A program made the translations under genes and the position numbers. A DNA stretch of 18,927 nucleotides from CAZKYP01 sp964556885 (GTDB lineage: Bacteria; Planctomycetota; Phycisphaerae; Sedimentisphaerales; Anaerobacaceae). The notes below the pieces were generated by a model that saw nothing but the letters and a program-made list of their open reading frames with translations, had not been told where the DNA came from and made no database searches. Shown one piece after another: positions 6,540 through 14,115 of the stretch (its first letter is position 1; each line of letters starts with the position of its first letter). The stretch spans positions 1 to 18,927 of the forward strand of contig CAZKYP010000052.1 in assembly GCA_964556885.1 (NCBI GenBank), read 5' to 3'.

Positions 6540-6584
6540 GGAAGTGGAAACCTTATTGGGTTTCCATTTTTATTCGGTACTTCC
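6540..6584 (+). terminator. Intrinsic terminator-like hairpin inside the nusA leader
   Basis: TGGAAACC (6545-6552) and GGTTTCCA (6559-6566) form a perfect 8-pair stem with loop TTATTG, followed at once by TTTTT (6567-6571). GGAAGT (6540-6545) can also pair with ACTTCC (6579-6584), enclosing the hairpin. It lies 62 bases before the nusA ATG on the same strand. Either it ends a separate small RNA, or it is an attenuator through which nusA transcription must read. Confidence 0.55.
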
Positions 6585-6645
6585 TTGAAGCGCCGAAGCT
6601 GGAAATATGAAAAATTTCAATCTATATTAAAAAAGAGAAGAAACG

Positions 6646-7866
6646 ATGAACCAGGAATTACTGAGAATCGTGGAGAATATTGCTCGTGATAAGAATATTG
6701 ACAAGGAATCGATATTTGTAGACCTGGAAGAGGCAATGATATCAGCCGCCCGCAAACACTTCGGCGAGCCGGAAAGCAATATAGTTGTCAATATCGACCG
6801 AACCACGGGTCAAATCACGGCGTTCAAGGATAACGTGCAGATTGATATAAAACGTCTTGGCCGCATCCCCGCCCAGACGGCAAAGCAGGTGATTATCCAG
6901 AAAATACGGGCCGACGAAAGAGACAGTATTTTTTCTGAGTTTGTGCAGAGAAGAGGGGAGATTATAAGCGGCTCGGTCGTTCGTTATGAGAGCGGAACGT
7001 TGATTGTGAATCTGGACCGATGGACCGAAGGTTTTATGCCGAAGGGCGAGCAGATAATGGGCCAGACACATCGGGTGGGTGAGAGAATCAGATGTTTGAT
7101 CCTCGATGTAAAAGAGACTTCCAATCAGGTTAAAATAATTCTTTCCCGAACACATCCGGATTTTATCCGCAGATTATTCGAATCGGAAGTACCGGAGATT
7201 AGTGAGAAAATTATCGAGATCAAAGCTCTTGCCCGGGAGGCGGGCTACCGCAGTAAAGTTGCAGTAGCTTCATTTGACGACAAGGTCGATCCTGTTGGGG
7301 CATGTGTTGGGGTCCGGGGAAGCAGGATAAAAAACATAGTTGACGAACTCGGTGGTGAGAAAATCGATATTGTTCGCTGGAATGATTCGTCACAGGTGCT
7401 TGTGTCAAACGCCCTTATGCCCGCGAAGGTCAGCGAGATTGCCTTGTGCTTCGAACTGGGAAGAGCCACTGTTGTTGTGGATGAAGACCAGTTAAGCCTT
7501 GCCATCGGCAAGCACGGACAAAACGTTCGTTTGGCAGCCAGGTTGACCGGCTGGGATATCGATATACTCACGCCGGACGAGTACAACCAGGGAATCGAAA
7601 GATTGACAAGCTGTGTGAAGTCTGTAGAGCAGGCGGATGACAACGTTGTCGACAAGCTGATAGCTCTGGGTGTAATATCTGTTGCGGATTTGGATGATGT
7701 CGGGGTAGAGCCGCTGGTTAATGAGCTTAAGATTGATGCGGACGTTGCTAAAAAACTGATTACCGCGGCGGTTCGGGAGATTGAACGTCAGGGGACGGAA
7801 TCTAAACGAGGCAGTTTGGAAAAGGAGATGGCTAAACAGACAAAAGTAATTAATGACGAACAATAA
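6646..7866 (+). CDS. nusA: Transcription termination/antitermination factor NusA
   Basis: RNA polymerase-associated factor that modulates pausing, termination and antitermination. The order of domains is normal: an N-terminal polymerase-binding domain (about 1-103, beginning MNQELLRIVENIARDKNIDK), an S1 domain (about 104-172, EIISGSVVRYESGTLIVNLD), KH1 with GVRG (222-225) and KH2 with GKHG (288-291). A short C-terminal helical part (VDKLIALGVISVADLDDVG) resembles a single helix-hairpin-helix repeat. At 406 residues it is close to the compact form that lacks the two acidic repeats of E. coli NusA. The ATG at 6646 has GAGAAG upstream. It is the first large gene of the plus-strand run, preceded by the long folded leader and not by rimP. 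In E. coli NusA feeds back on its own operon, so a regulated leader would be in keeping. Confidence 0.97.
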   Translation: MNQELLRIVENIARDKNIDKESIFVDLEEAMISAARKHFGEPESNIVVNIDRTTGQITAFKDNVQIDIKRLGRIPAQTAKQVIIQKIRADERDSIFSEFVQRRGEIISGSVVRYESGTLIVNLDRWTEGFMPKGEQIMGQTHRVGERIRCLILDVKETSNQVKIILSRTHPDFIRRLFESEVPEISEKIIEIKALAREAGYRSKVAVASFDDKVDPVGACVGVRGSRIKNIVDELGGEKIDIVRWNDSSQVLVSNALMPAKVSEIALCFELGRATVVVDEDQLSLAIGKHGQNVRLAARLTGWDIDILTPDEYNQGIERLTSCVKSVEQADDNVVDKLIALGVISVADLDDVGVEPLVNELKIDADVAKKLITAAVREIERQGTESKRGSLEKEMAKQTKVINDEQ

Positions 7867-7938
7867 GTGTACGATGTCAACATTAGAATATACTGAAATA
7901 TATGATGTAATAAACACAGACAAGATGGGAGATTATCT

Positions 7939-10593
7939 TTGGCGACCACAAGAGTTTACATTTTAGCTAAGGAACTTGGCGTTAAAAGCTCTGCTATTGT
8001 GAAGAAGTGTCAGGATGAAGGTTTGGATGTAAAAAACCATATGTCTGTGATATCTGCCGGTTTGTCCGCCACTATACGCGAATGGTTTAGCGAAGGGGAA
8101 AACGTCACAACAGTTGAGGTGTCCGATAGAGTGGATTTGGCCAAGGTCCGGGTCAGAAAGAAAAAGAAGGCCAAGCGAGTTTCACCGTCAGAGAGTGCAG
8201 GAATTAAAGAAGCCGAAGAACAGCAGCTCGAGACGAAAAAGGCTAAAGCCAAAGACCAGGCTACTGTTGAAGAGGAAATGGAACACGAAGATGAGCAGTC
8301 ATTATCGGATACAGAAATGCAATCCGATACGTTGGTAATCACGGAGGAGCCGCAGGTTGAAGAGGAAAAGGTGATCGAAGTGCAGGAAGAGCCTGAGCCT
8401 GAACCGATTGTGCCTGCCGGACCGATTATGGAAAAACCGGAACCGGCAAAACTTAGCGGACCCAAGGTTGTACGTGTCGAAGCGCCTGAGCCTTTACGTC
8501 AGCCCAGACCCCGGCCAAAATTTAAATCAAGATATGATGCTCCTGTTACAGAACCCTTAATGTACAATCAGGACCGGGATGATTTTGCAGTAAAGGGAAA
8601 AGAAAAGGTGCATGCACAGAAGAGAGGTAAAGAGAGAACACACGGACGAAGGCGTGATGAGCCGGAATCGGACACGGTACGCAAAGCGAAGTTAGGCAGT
8701 AAATGGCGACAGAGGGATATTGAAGAGCGCCAGGCTCGACTTAATGCCGCTGGTGGCGAAGGTTTACGATTAAGACCTGTACGTAAAATTGCCGCCAAGT
8801 TTCAGGCAAAAGCCGCTTCCAAACCTGCCAGACCCAAGGAAGCTGTTATTAGCGAACCTATTACTGTGAGGGATTTATCTGCTGTTCTTGGGATTAAATC
8901 AAGTGATATTATAGTCAAACTGATGCAGCAGAATGTAATGGCTACTTCAAATCAGGTGATAAGCAGGGACGTTGCCGAGCTTATTTCTCTTGAGTTTGAT
9001 ACTGAACTGAAAATTGAGCATAAAACCACACTGGAAGAGCAAATCCGGAAAGAATTTGAAAATTACCCGAAGAAAAATCTCCAGAAGAGGTCGGTGATAG
9101 CCGCGATGCTCGGGCATGTTGACCACGGTAAAACCAGTTTACTGGATAAAATACGGTCAACGCATATTGCCGCAGGTGAAGCGGGCGGTATTACACAGCA
9201 TATCGGGGCCTCCGAGGTTATCTGGGGTAATAAAAAAGTTACGTTTCTTGATACACCGGGGCACGAAGCTTTTACTGCAATGCGTGCCAGAGGCGCTAAT
9301 ATGACCGATGTTGTTGTATTGGTTGTTGCCGCCGATGATGGTGTAATGCCCCAGACTGTAGAAGCGATAGCCCACAGCAGGGCGGCAAAGGTTCCGATTA
9401 TTATTGCGCTGAACAAAACCGACCTGCCCGGTTGCGACATAAACCGGATTTATTCACAGTTATCCGAACATGACCTGGTTCCGACCGAGTGGGGCGGTCA
9501 GACCGAAGTGGTCAAAACAAGCGCAGTCACCGGTCAGGGCATTAATGATTTGCTTGAATCACTGGACTATGTTGCCGAATTACTCGAATTGAAAGCTGAT
9601 GATACGATCCCGGCGACAGGATGGATTGTAGAAGCCAAGATGTCTGCGCAGCGCGGTCCTGTGGCAACTCTTCTGGTCAGAGAAGGGAAATTGAATAAAG
9701 GTGATGTAGTGCTGGCCGGCGGTACCTACGGCAGAGTGAAAATGCTTCGGAACAGCTACGGTAAAAATATAAACGCAGCCACAAGTTCTATGCCTGTTGA
9801 GATAACAGGGCTTGGTGATGTACCCCAGGCTGGCGATAGATTTTACTGCCTTGACGATATAAACAGAGCTAAGGCGGCCGCTGAGGAGAACCAGCGGCAG
9901 AAGCGGGAGCATACGCTGGCTGAGCGACAGCAGGTGACGCTGGACAATTTATTCAGTCAAATTGAAGCAGGCAAAACTGAGACATTAAATATCATTATTC
10001 GGGCCGATGTACAGGGTTCGGTTGATGTGTTGAAAAAGTATTTATCGGAGTTGAGCACGGATGAAGTTAAGATAAATATTCTGTACGCCGCACCGGGTGG
10101 CATTACGGAAGGCGATGTCGTGCTTGCCGAAGCGTCGAATGCCATTATTATCGGCTTCAATGTTGTCAGCGAGGAGCATGCAGCCAAAATTGCAGAAGCT
10201 AATGGTGTCGAGATAAGGCTTTATAACATCATATACCGAATAACCGAAGATTTGCAGAAATCGATGGTAGGATTGCTCGAACCGGAAGAGTTGGAGAAAA
10301 CACTTGGCAGGGCCGTAGTAAGAACCATATTTAAGATTTCACGAGTCGGTACCGTGGCCGGTTGCTATGTCAGCAGCGGACACGCCGCTAAGAATGCAAA
10401 AGTGCGTCTGATACGTAACAATATAGTGCTCAAAGACGGGCTGAGCATAGAAACTTTAAAGCATTTCAAGGATGACGTGCGTGAGGTCAAGACGGGTCTG
10501 GAATGCGGCGTTAAAATTGCCGGATTCGACGATATCAAGATTGACGATGTTCTCGAGTTCTATGAAATAGTGAAAATAGCCAGAACTCTTTGA
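7939..10593 (+). CDS. infB: Translation initiation factor IF-2
   Basis: GTPase that brings initiator tRNA to the small ribosomal subunit and promotes subunit joining. It has an N-terminal IF2_N domain (about 1-52, VYILAKELGVKSSAIVKKCQ) and a long charged linker (about 53-303, Glu/Lys/Pro-rich). A second IF2_N domain follows (about 304-355, PITVRDLSAVLGIKSSDIIV). The G domain has GHVDHGKT (392-399), DTPGH (438-442), NKTD (492-495) and SAV (528-530). The EF-Tu-like domain II and the C-terminal domains complete it. The fourth G motif is NKTD rather than the usual NKID, an allowed change. The length of 884 is typical of the long form. The start is TTG at 7939, with GGGAG upstream; an overlapping ATG at 7925 is out of frame. 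It follows nusA by 72 bases. Confidence 0.97.
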   Translation: MATTRVYILAKELGVKSSAIVKKCQDEGLDVKNHMSVISAGLSATIREWFSEGENVTTVEVSDRVDLAKVRVRKKKKAKRVSPSESAGIKEAEEQQLETKKAKAKDQATVEEEMEHEDEQSLSDTEMQSDTLVITEEPQVEEEKVIEVQEEPEPEPIVPAGPIMEKPEPAKLSGPKVVRVEAPEPLRQPRPRPKFKSRYDAPVTEPLMYNQDRDDFAVKGKEKVHAQKRGKERTHGRRRDEPESDTVRKAKLGSKWRQRDIEERQARLNAAGGEGLRLRPVRKIAAKFQAKAASKPARPKEAVISEPITVRDLSAVLGIKSSDIIVKLMQQNVMATSNQVISRDVAELISLEFDTELKIEHKTTLEEQIRKEFENYPKKNLQKRSVIAAMLGHVDHGKTSLLDKIRSTHIAAGEAGGITQHIGASEVIWGNKKVTFLDTPGHEAFTAMRARGANMTDVVVLVVAADDGVMPQTVEAIAHSRAAKVPIIIALNKTDLPGCDINRIYSQLSEHDLVPTEWGGQTEVVKTSAVTGQGINDLLESLDYVAELLELKADDTIPATGWIVEAKMSAQRGPVATLLVREGKLNKGDVVLAGGTYGRVKMLRNSYGKNINAATSSMPVEITGLGDVPQAGDRFYCLDDINRAKAAAEENQRQKREHTLAERQQVTLDNLFSQIEAGKTETLNIIIRADVQGSVDVLKKYLSELSTDEVKINILYAAPGGITEGDVVLAEASNAIIIGFNVVSEEHAAKIAEANGVEIRLYNIIYRITEDLQKSMVGLLEPEELEKTLGRAVVRTIFKISRVGTVAGCYVSSGHAAKNAKVRLIRNNIVLKDGLSIETLKHFKDDVREVKTGLECGVKIAGFDDIKIDDVLEFYEIVKIARTL

Positions 10594-10617
10594 ATTGAAA
10601 ATTGAAGATTAATAACC

Positions 10618-10667
10618 GACTATTAATTGAAAACGGTATTTTATAAGCCGCGTTGGAATTAATAGTC
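10618..10667 (+). repeat. Perfect 11-base inverted repeat between infB and rbfA
   Basis: GACTATTAATT (10618-10628) and AATTAATAGTC (10657-10667) are exact complements separated by 28 bases, within which AACG and CGTT can pair further. The resulting RNA hairpin fills most of the 99-base gap. There is no T-run after it, so it looks more like an RNA-processing or stability element than a terminator. Confidence 0.55.
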
Positions 10668-10692
10668 AATATATAGAAAAATTAACGGTCAA

Positions 10693-11073
10693 ATGGCAAC
10701 TCGAAGGCAGGAAAAGGTTGCTCGTGTGGTAAAAGAAGCGGTTAGTGACGCCATTATCAACCACCTTAATGATCCTCGTATCGAGGGATTTGTAAGTGTA
10801 ACAAGAGTTGAAGTGGCCGCTGATTTGCGTAATGCGGATGTATATATCAGCATTTTTGGCAAGGACCAGAACGGGCAGAACAAGACGTTCGCGGCAGTAA
10901 AACATGCGAGAAGCCGGATACAATCTCTTCTGGCAAACAGAATACAAAGTAAATTCTGCCCTATTATACATATCCATCAGGATGAAAAGTTCAAGAAAAC
11001 CCTCGAAACTATGAGACTGATAGATCTGGCGAACAGCGAGATTGAAGATAAAAACGAGGAGATTGTTGAATAG
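10693..11073 (+). CDS. rbfA: 30S ribosome-binding factor RbfA
   Basis: Small KH-type protein that binds the immature 30S subunit near the 5' end of 16S rRNA and helps late maturation, particularly in the cold. At 126 residues it has the normal length. The N-terminus RRQEKVARVVKEAVSDAI and the following DPRIEGFVSVTRVEVAADLR and NADVYISIFG match the family, with the helix AAVKHARSRIQSLLANRI and the LETMRLIDLANSE tail. The ATG at 10693 begins MATRRQEK, as expected. The ribosome site is weak. It follows infB as in most bacteria, separated by a 99-base gap holding a strong inverted repeat. Confidence 0.95.
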   Translation: MATRRQEKVARVVKEAVSDAIINHLNDPRIEGFVSVTRVEVAADLRNADVYISIFGKDQNGQNKTFAAVKHARSRIQSLLANRIQSKFCPIIHIHQDEKFKKTLETMRLIDLANSEIEDKNEEIVE

Positions 11074-11155
11074 GACAAATCGTGCGAATAAAATTATTCG
11101 ATGTGAATTAAACTATTTATAATATGCGAAATCGGGCATTCTAACAGAGACTAAG

Positions 11156-11854
11156 ATGAAGAACAGCAAAGAATATGCAAATAAGGTGCAAAAGTTGTAT
11201 CGTTCGCTGGTTCGTAAATATCCGAAAGTACAGAAAGTAGACCATGATCAAGTGGAACGAGCGATTGTATACGCAATAATCGGGGAGAATTTCAGCGACT
11301 CGGTGACGGAATCCGTGATGAAGAAAATAGATGAATGCTTCGTCGATTTGAACGATTTACGTGTTTCGCGTACGGAAGAGATTGCGGAGGTCCTTGGTGA
11401 AAATACACCCGTCGCAAGGGATGTAGCCGCGAAGATAAACAAGATCTTGAACTGGATATTCAATTCGTATCACAAGGTAAGTCTGGAAACGTTGAAAAAG
11501 ATGGGCAAGCGTCCGGCTAAACAGGTTCTTGAGAAAATAGAAGGCATCGACCGTTATGTGATTGATTATTGCATGGTTACGTCTCTTGGCGGGCATGCCA
11601 TACCCCTCACAGGCAAGATGGTTGAATACCTCAGGAACAATGAGCTGGTTCAGCCGGATGCTGATGAACAGGAGATAGGAGGCTTTCTGGCCAAGCAGAT
11701 TTCCGCAAAGAGTGGGTATGAATTTTATGCTCTTCTTAGACGTGAAAGCGAGATAGAAGCGGTTTCAGGTAAGAAGAAAGTTAAAACAACCAGAAAGATA
11801 AAGGACGAAGCGGCCTCATCAGCAACCAAAAAAACTAAGAAAATGAAAAAATGA
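11156..11854 (+). CDS. Endonuclease III-like HhH-GPD protein lacking catalytic residues
   Basis: The middle of this 232-residue protein aligns without gaps to the helix-hairpin-helix of endonuclease III: VLEKIEGIDRYVIDYCMVTS (124-143) against LEALPGVGRKTANVVLNTAF. On that alignment the catalytic lysine (E. coli Lys120) is Tyr134 and the catalytic aspartate (Asp138) is Thr152. The second hairpin glycine is Asp132, and the C-terminal four-cysteine Fe-S loop is absent. The tail (about 205-232) is very rich in lysine and alanine. It is therefore probably not a glycosylase or lyase but may still bind DNA or RNA. Its place, 82 bases after rbfA and in the same direction as nusA-infB-rbfA, suggests expression with the translation genes. 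The fold call is fairly good, the function unknown. Confidence 0.75.
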   Translation: MKNSKEYANKVQKLYRSLVRKYPKVQKVDHDQVERAIVYAIIGENFSDSVTESVMKKIDECFVDLNDLRVSRTEEIAEVLGENTPVARDVAAKINKILNWIFNSYHKVSLETLKKMGKRPAKQVLEKIEGIDRYVIDYCMVTSLGGHAIPLTGKMVEYLRNNELVQPDADEQEIGGFLAKQISAKSGYEFYALLRRESEIEAVSGKKKVKTTRKIKDEAASSATKKTKKMKK

Positions 11855-11859
11855 CATAA

Positions 11860-11879
11860 CTTGCCCTTTGAACGGCAAG
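11860..11879 (+). other. Short hairpin between the HhH gene and hisG
   Basis: CTTGCC (11860-11865) and GGCAAG (11874-11879) form a 6-pair stem with an 8-base loop, five bases after the HhH gene stop. No T-run follows. A 10-base palindrome TATACGTATA (11894-11903) lies just before the hisG start. Either could be a weak control site. Confidence 0.3.
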
Positions 11880-11918
11880 ATAAGGACCAAGGCTATACGT
11901 ATACTTTATGGAAATATA

Positions 11919-12794
11919 ATGTCGGAACAAATATTAAAACTTGGTATTCCCGCGGGAAGTCTTCAAAAAGCAACGATTGAACTACTTGGTAAAGCTGGTT
12001 TCCATGTTCTTAACTCGGACAGGAGCTACCTGCCTCATATAGACGACAAACAAATCCGTCTTATCATGCTTCGTGCACAGGAAATGGGAAGGTATGTTGC
12101 CGATGGTGTGCTCGATGCCGGCATAACCGGTTATGACTGGGTAATGGAGAGCTGCAGTGATGTTATAGATGTTTGTGAGCTTGCCTACAGCAAGGCCACA
12201 AGTAATCCGGCAAGATGGGTTCTGGTTGTGCCCGAGGAATCGAAAATTAAAAGTCCGGAGGATTTGGCCGGGGGGATAGTAGCCACCGAGCTGGTAGCTG
12301 TAACGAAAAAATACTTTGCAGACAGGAATATAAACGTAAAGGTCGAATTTAGCTGGGGTGCTACCGAGGTCAAGGCCCGGCTCGTGGATGCTATTGTCGA
12401 GCTTACCGAGACAGGTTCGTCCTTAAAGGCGAATAATCTGCGAATAATAGATACCGTAATAAGCTCAACTACAAGGCTGATTGCCAATAAGCTGGCCTGG
12501 GAAGACGGATTCAAGCGTGAAAAAATTGAGAATATTTCGATACTTTTGAATGCGGCAATCGAGGCCCGTAACAAAGTCGGTCTGAAAATGAATATCAGGA
12601 AAGGCGATTTGGACTCGATACTGGAAATACTTCCCTCGGAGAAAAGCCCGACTATCTCTTCTTTGGCTGACTCGGATTATGTGGCGATAGAAGTGATTAT
12701 TGAAGATGCAATTGAACGCTCGCTGGTGCCGGCTCTCAAACGCGCGGGGGCTTCGGGGATTATTACCTATCCTCTGAACAAGGTTATTCACTGA
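11919..12794 (+). CDS. hisG: ATP phosphoribosyltransferase, long form
   Basis: Condenses ATP and PRPP in the first, committed step of histidine synthesis. From the ATG at 11919 the protein has 291 residues, which fits the long, self-sufficient HisG with a C-terminal regulatory domain rather than the short form that needs HisZ. The start LKLGIPAGSLQKATIELLGK is typical. VLDAGITGYDWV and GIVATELVAVTKKYF follow, and GATEVKARLVDAIVELTETG covers the PRPP-binding region. The C-terminal part (about 215-291, SILLNAAIEARNKVGLKMNI onward) corresponds to the ACT-like histidine-binding domain, so feedback inhibition is expected. A TTG 17 codons upstream is possible but adds sequence unlike the family. 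No other his gene is nearby, which is unusual but common when his genes are scattered. Confidence 0.95.
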   Translation: MSEQILKLGIPAGSLQKATIELLGKAGFHVLNSDRSYLPHIDDKQIRLIMLRAQEMGRYVADGVLDAGITGYDWVMESCSDVIDVCELAYSKATSNPARWVLVVPEESKIKSPEDLAGGIVATELVAVTKKYFADRNINVKVEFSWGATEVKARLVDAIVELTETGSSLKANNLRIIDTVISSTTRLIANKLAWEDGFKREKIENISILLNAAIEARNKVGLKMNIRKGDLDSILEILPSEKSPTISSLADSDYVAIEVIIEDAIERSLVPALKRAGASGIITYPLNKVIH

Positions 12795-12909
12795 TTATTC
12801 ATACTACAGTTTTCTTGCTATCTGCATCAAATCAGATATACTTGCAGCGGTTCGCCTGCCATAATACCGGTTATTGGGGCATTGCTATACTGGGTTTGGT
12901 GTTTTATAT

Positions 12910-14070
12910 ATGACAAAAAAGATTGCTATTTTGGGTTCGACCGGTTCGATAGGGAAAAATGCCCTGCGTGTAGTCGATGCGCTCGGGCCGGAGTACCGGA
13001 TTGTCGCGTTGAGTGCACACAGTAATGTGCAGCTTTTGGCGGAGCAGGTCAGGCGATATAGACCCGGATTTGTAGCTATCACGAATTCTGATTGCGTAGA
13101 GCAGCTTAAAAAGCTGATTGGTGATTTGAATGTTGAGATTTTAACCGGCCCCGAAGGTATGGTCAGGATTGCCGAGCTTGAGGATATGGATATTCTCCTT
13201 GCTGCGGTAGTCGGTGCTGCGGGCTTGCCTGCGATTCTTGCCGCCGGGCGTGCAGGCAAGAGACTTGCCATAGCCAATAAGGAACCGTTTGTGATTGCGG
13301 GCGAGCTGCTTCAAAAGACGGTTAAGGAAAGTGGCAGCCTTGTTTTACCTGTGGATAGCGAACATTCAGCGGTTTTCCAGGCTATGCAGGCCGGTAAACG
13401 TGAGGAAGTAAAGAAAATCATCCTGACCGCTTCCGGGGGCCCTTTCAGGCGGGCTGATTTAGAGGATATGCGGAATGTAACCCTGGAGCAGGCCCTTTCG
13501 CATCCGGTTTGGAATATGGGGCCGAAGATCACCATTGATTCGGCTACTATGATGAATAAGGCATTTGAGATTATCGAAGCCCGCTGGCTGTTCGATATGC
13601 CTGTTGAGAAAATAGAGGTTTTGATTCATCCGGAGTCAATAGTGCATTCCCTTGTCGAGTTCATAGACGGCTCGGTAATAGCACAGCTCGGTGAGCCGGA
13701 TATGTGCCTGCCGATTCAATATGCTATAACTTATCCTGAACGTGTTAAAGGAGTTGCGCGGGATCTCAGGCTCGAACAGACAGGTACTTTAACATTTGAA
13801 AAGCCCAACTTGGAGATGTTTCGAGCGATATCTCTTGGATTTGAGGTGGCTCGTACGGGCGGTACGGCCGCAGCCGTTTTCAATGCAGCCAACGAAGCTG
13901 CTGTTGAAGAATTTCTTTCCGGCAGAATAAAGTATATAAATATAGTGGAACTTGTCGAAAATTGTCTTAATAAGCATAATGTTAAAACAGCAGCTTCTCT
14001 TGAAGAGTTGCTTGAAGCCGATGCCTGGGCAAGAAAAGAAGTATCGGAATCGGTGTATAGTTTAATGTAG
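12910..14070 (+). CDS. dxr: 1-deoxy-D-xylulose 5-phosphate reductoisomerase
   Basis: Converts DXP to 2-C-methyl-D-erythritol 4-phosphate with NADPH and a divalent metal, the second step of the MEP isoprenoid pathway. The 386 residues match the family. The NADPH-binding GSTGSIG is at 9-15. ANKE lies at 122-125. The metal-binding DSE at 149-151 is followed by HSAVFQ. LTASGGPFR and NKAFE (Glu220, the third metal ligand by comparison with E. coli) lead into IIEARWLFD. The ATG at 12910 begins MTKKIAILGSTG. An upstream TTG at 12874 would add twelve odd residues. It lies 115 bases after hisG and 45 bases before the site-2 protease gene, a common pairing in bacteria. Confidence 0.97.
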   Translation: MTKKIAILGSTGSIGKNALRVVDALGPEYRIVALSAHSNVQLLAEQVRRYRPGFVAITNSDCVEQLKKLIGDLNVEILTGPEGMVRIAELEDMDILLAAVVGAAGLPAILAAGRAGKRLAIANKEPFVIAGELLQKTVKESGSLVLPVDSEHSAVFQAMQAGKREEVKKIILTASGGPFRRADLEDMRNVTLEQALSHPVWNMGPKITIDSATMMNKAFEIIEARWLFDMPVEKIEVLIHPESIVHSLVEFIDGSVIAQLGEPDMCLPIQYAITYPERVKGVARDLRLEQTGTLTFEKPNLEMFRAISLGFEVARTGGTAAAVFNAANEAAVEEFLSGRIKYINIVELVENCLNKHNVKTAASLEELLEADAWARKEVSESVYSLM

Positions 14071-14115
14071 TATTTTATAGGATTTTATGTACCTGCAGGA
14101 TGTGGAGATATTTTA

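Noticed and set aside
6501..6689. 62-residue plus-strand frame overlapping the nusA start
   Set aside because: Runs through the terminator-like hairpin and out of frame into nusA; composition is not protein-like and there is no ribosome site.
6742..7155. 137-residue minus-strand frame within nusA
   Set aside because: Antisense shadow of a secure nusA gene with no protein-like motifs.
8010..8465. 151-residue minus-strand frame opposite the infB linker
   Set aside because: Serine-rich, low-complexity translation that is simply the antisense of the Glu/Lys-rich IF-2 linker; no ribosome site and no family resemblance.
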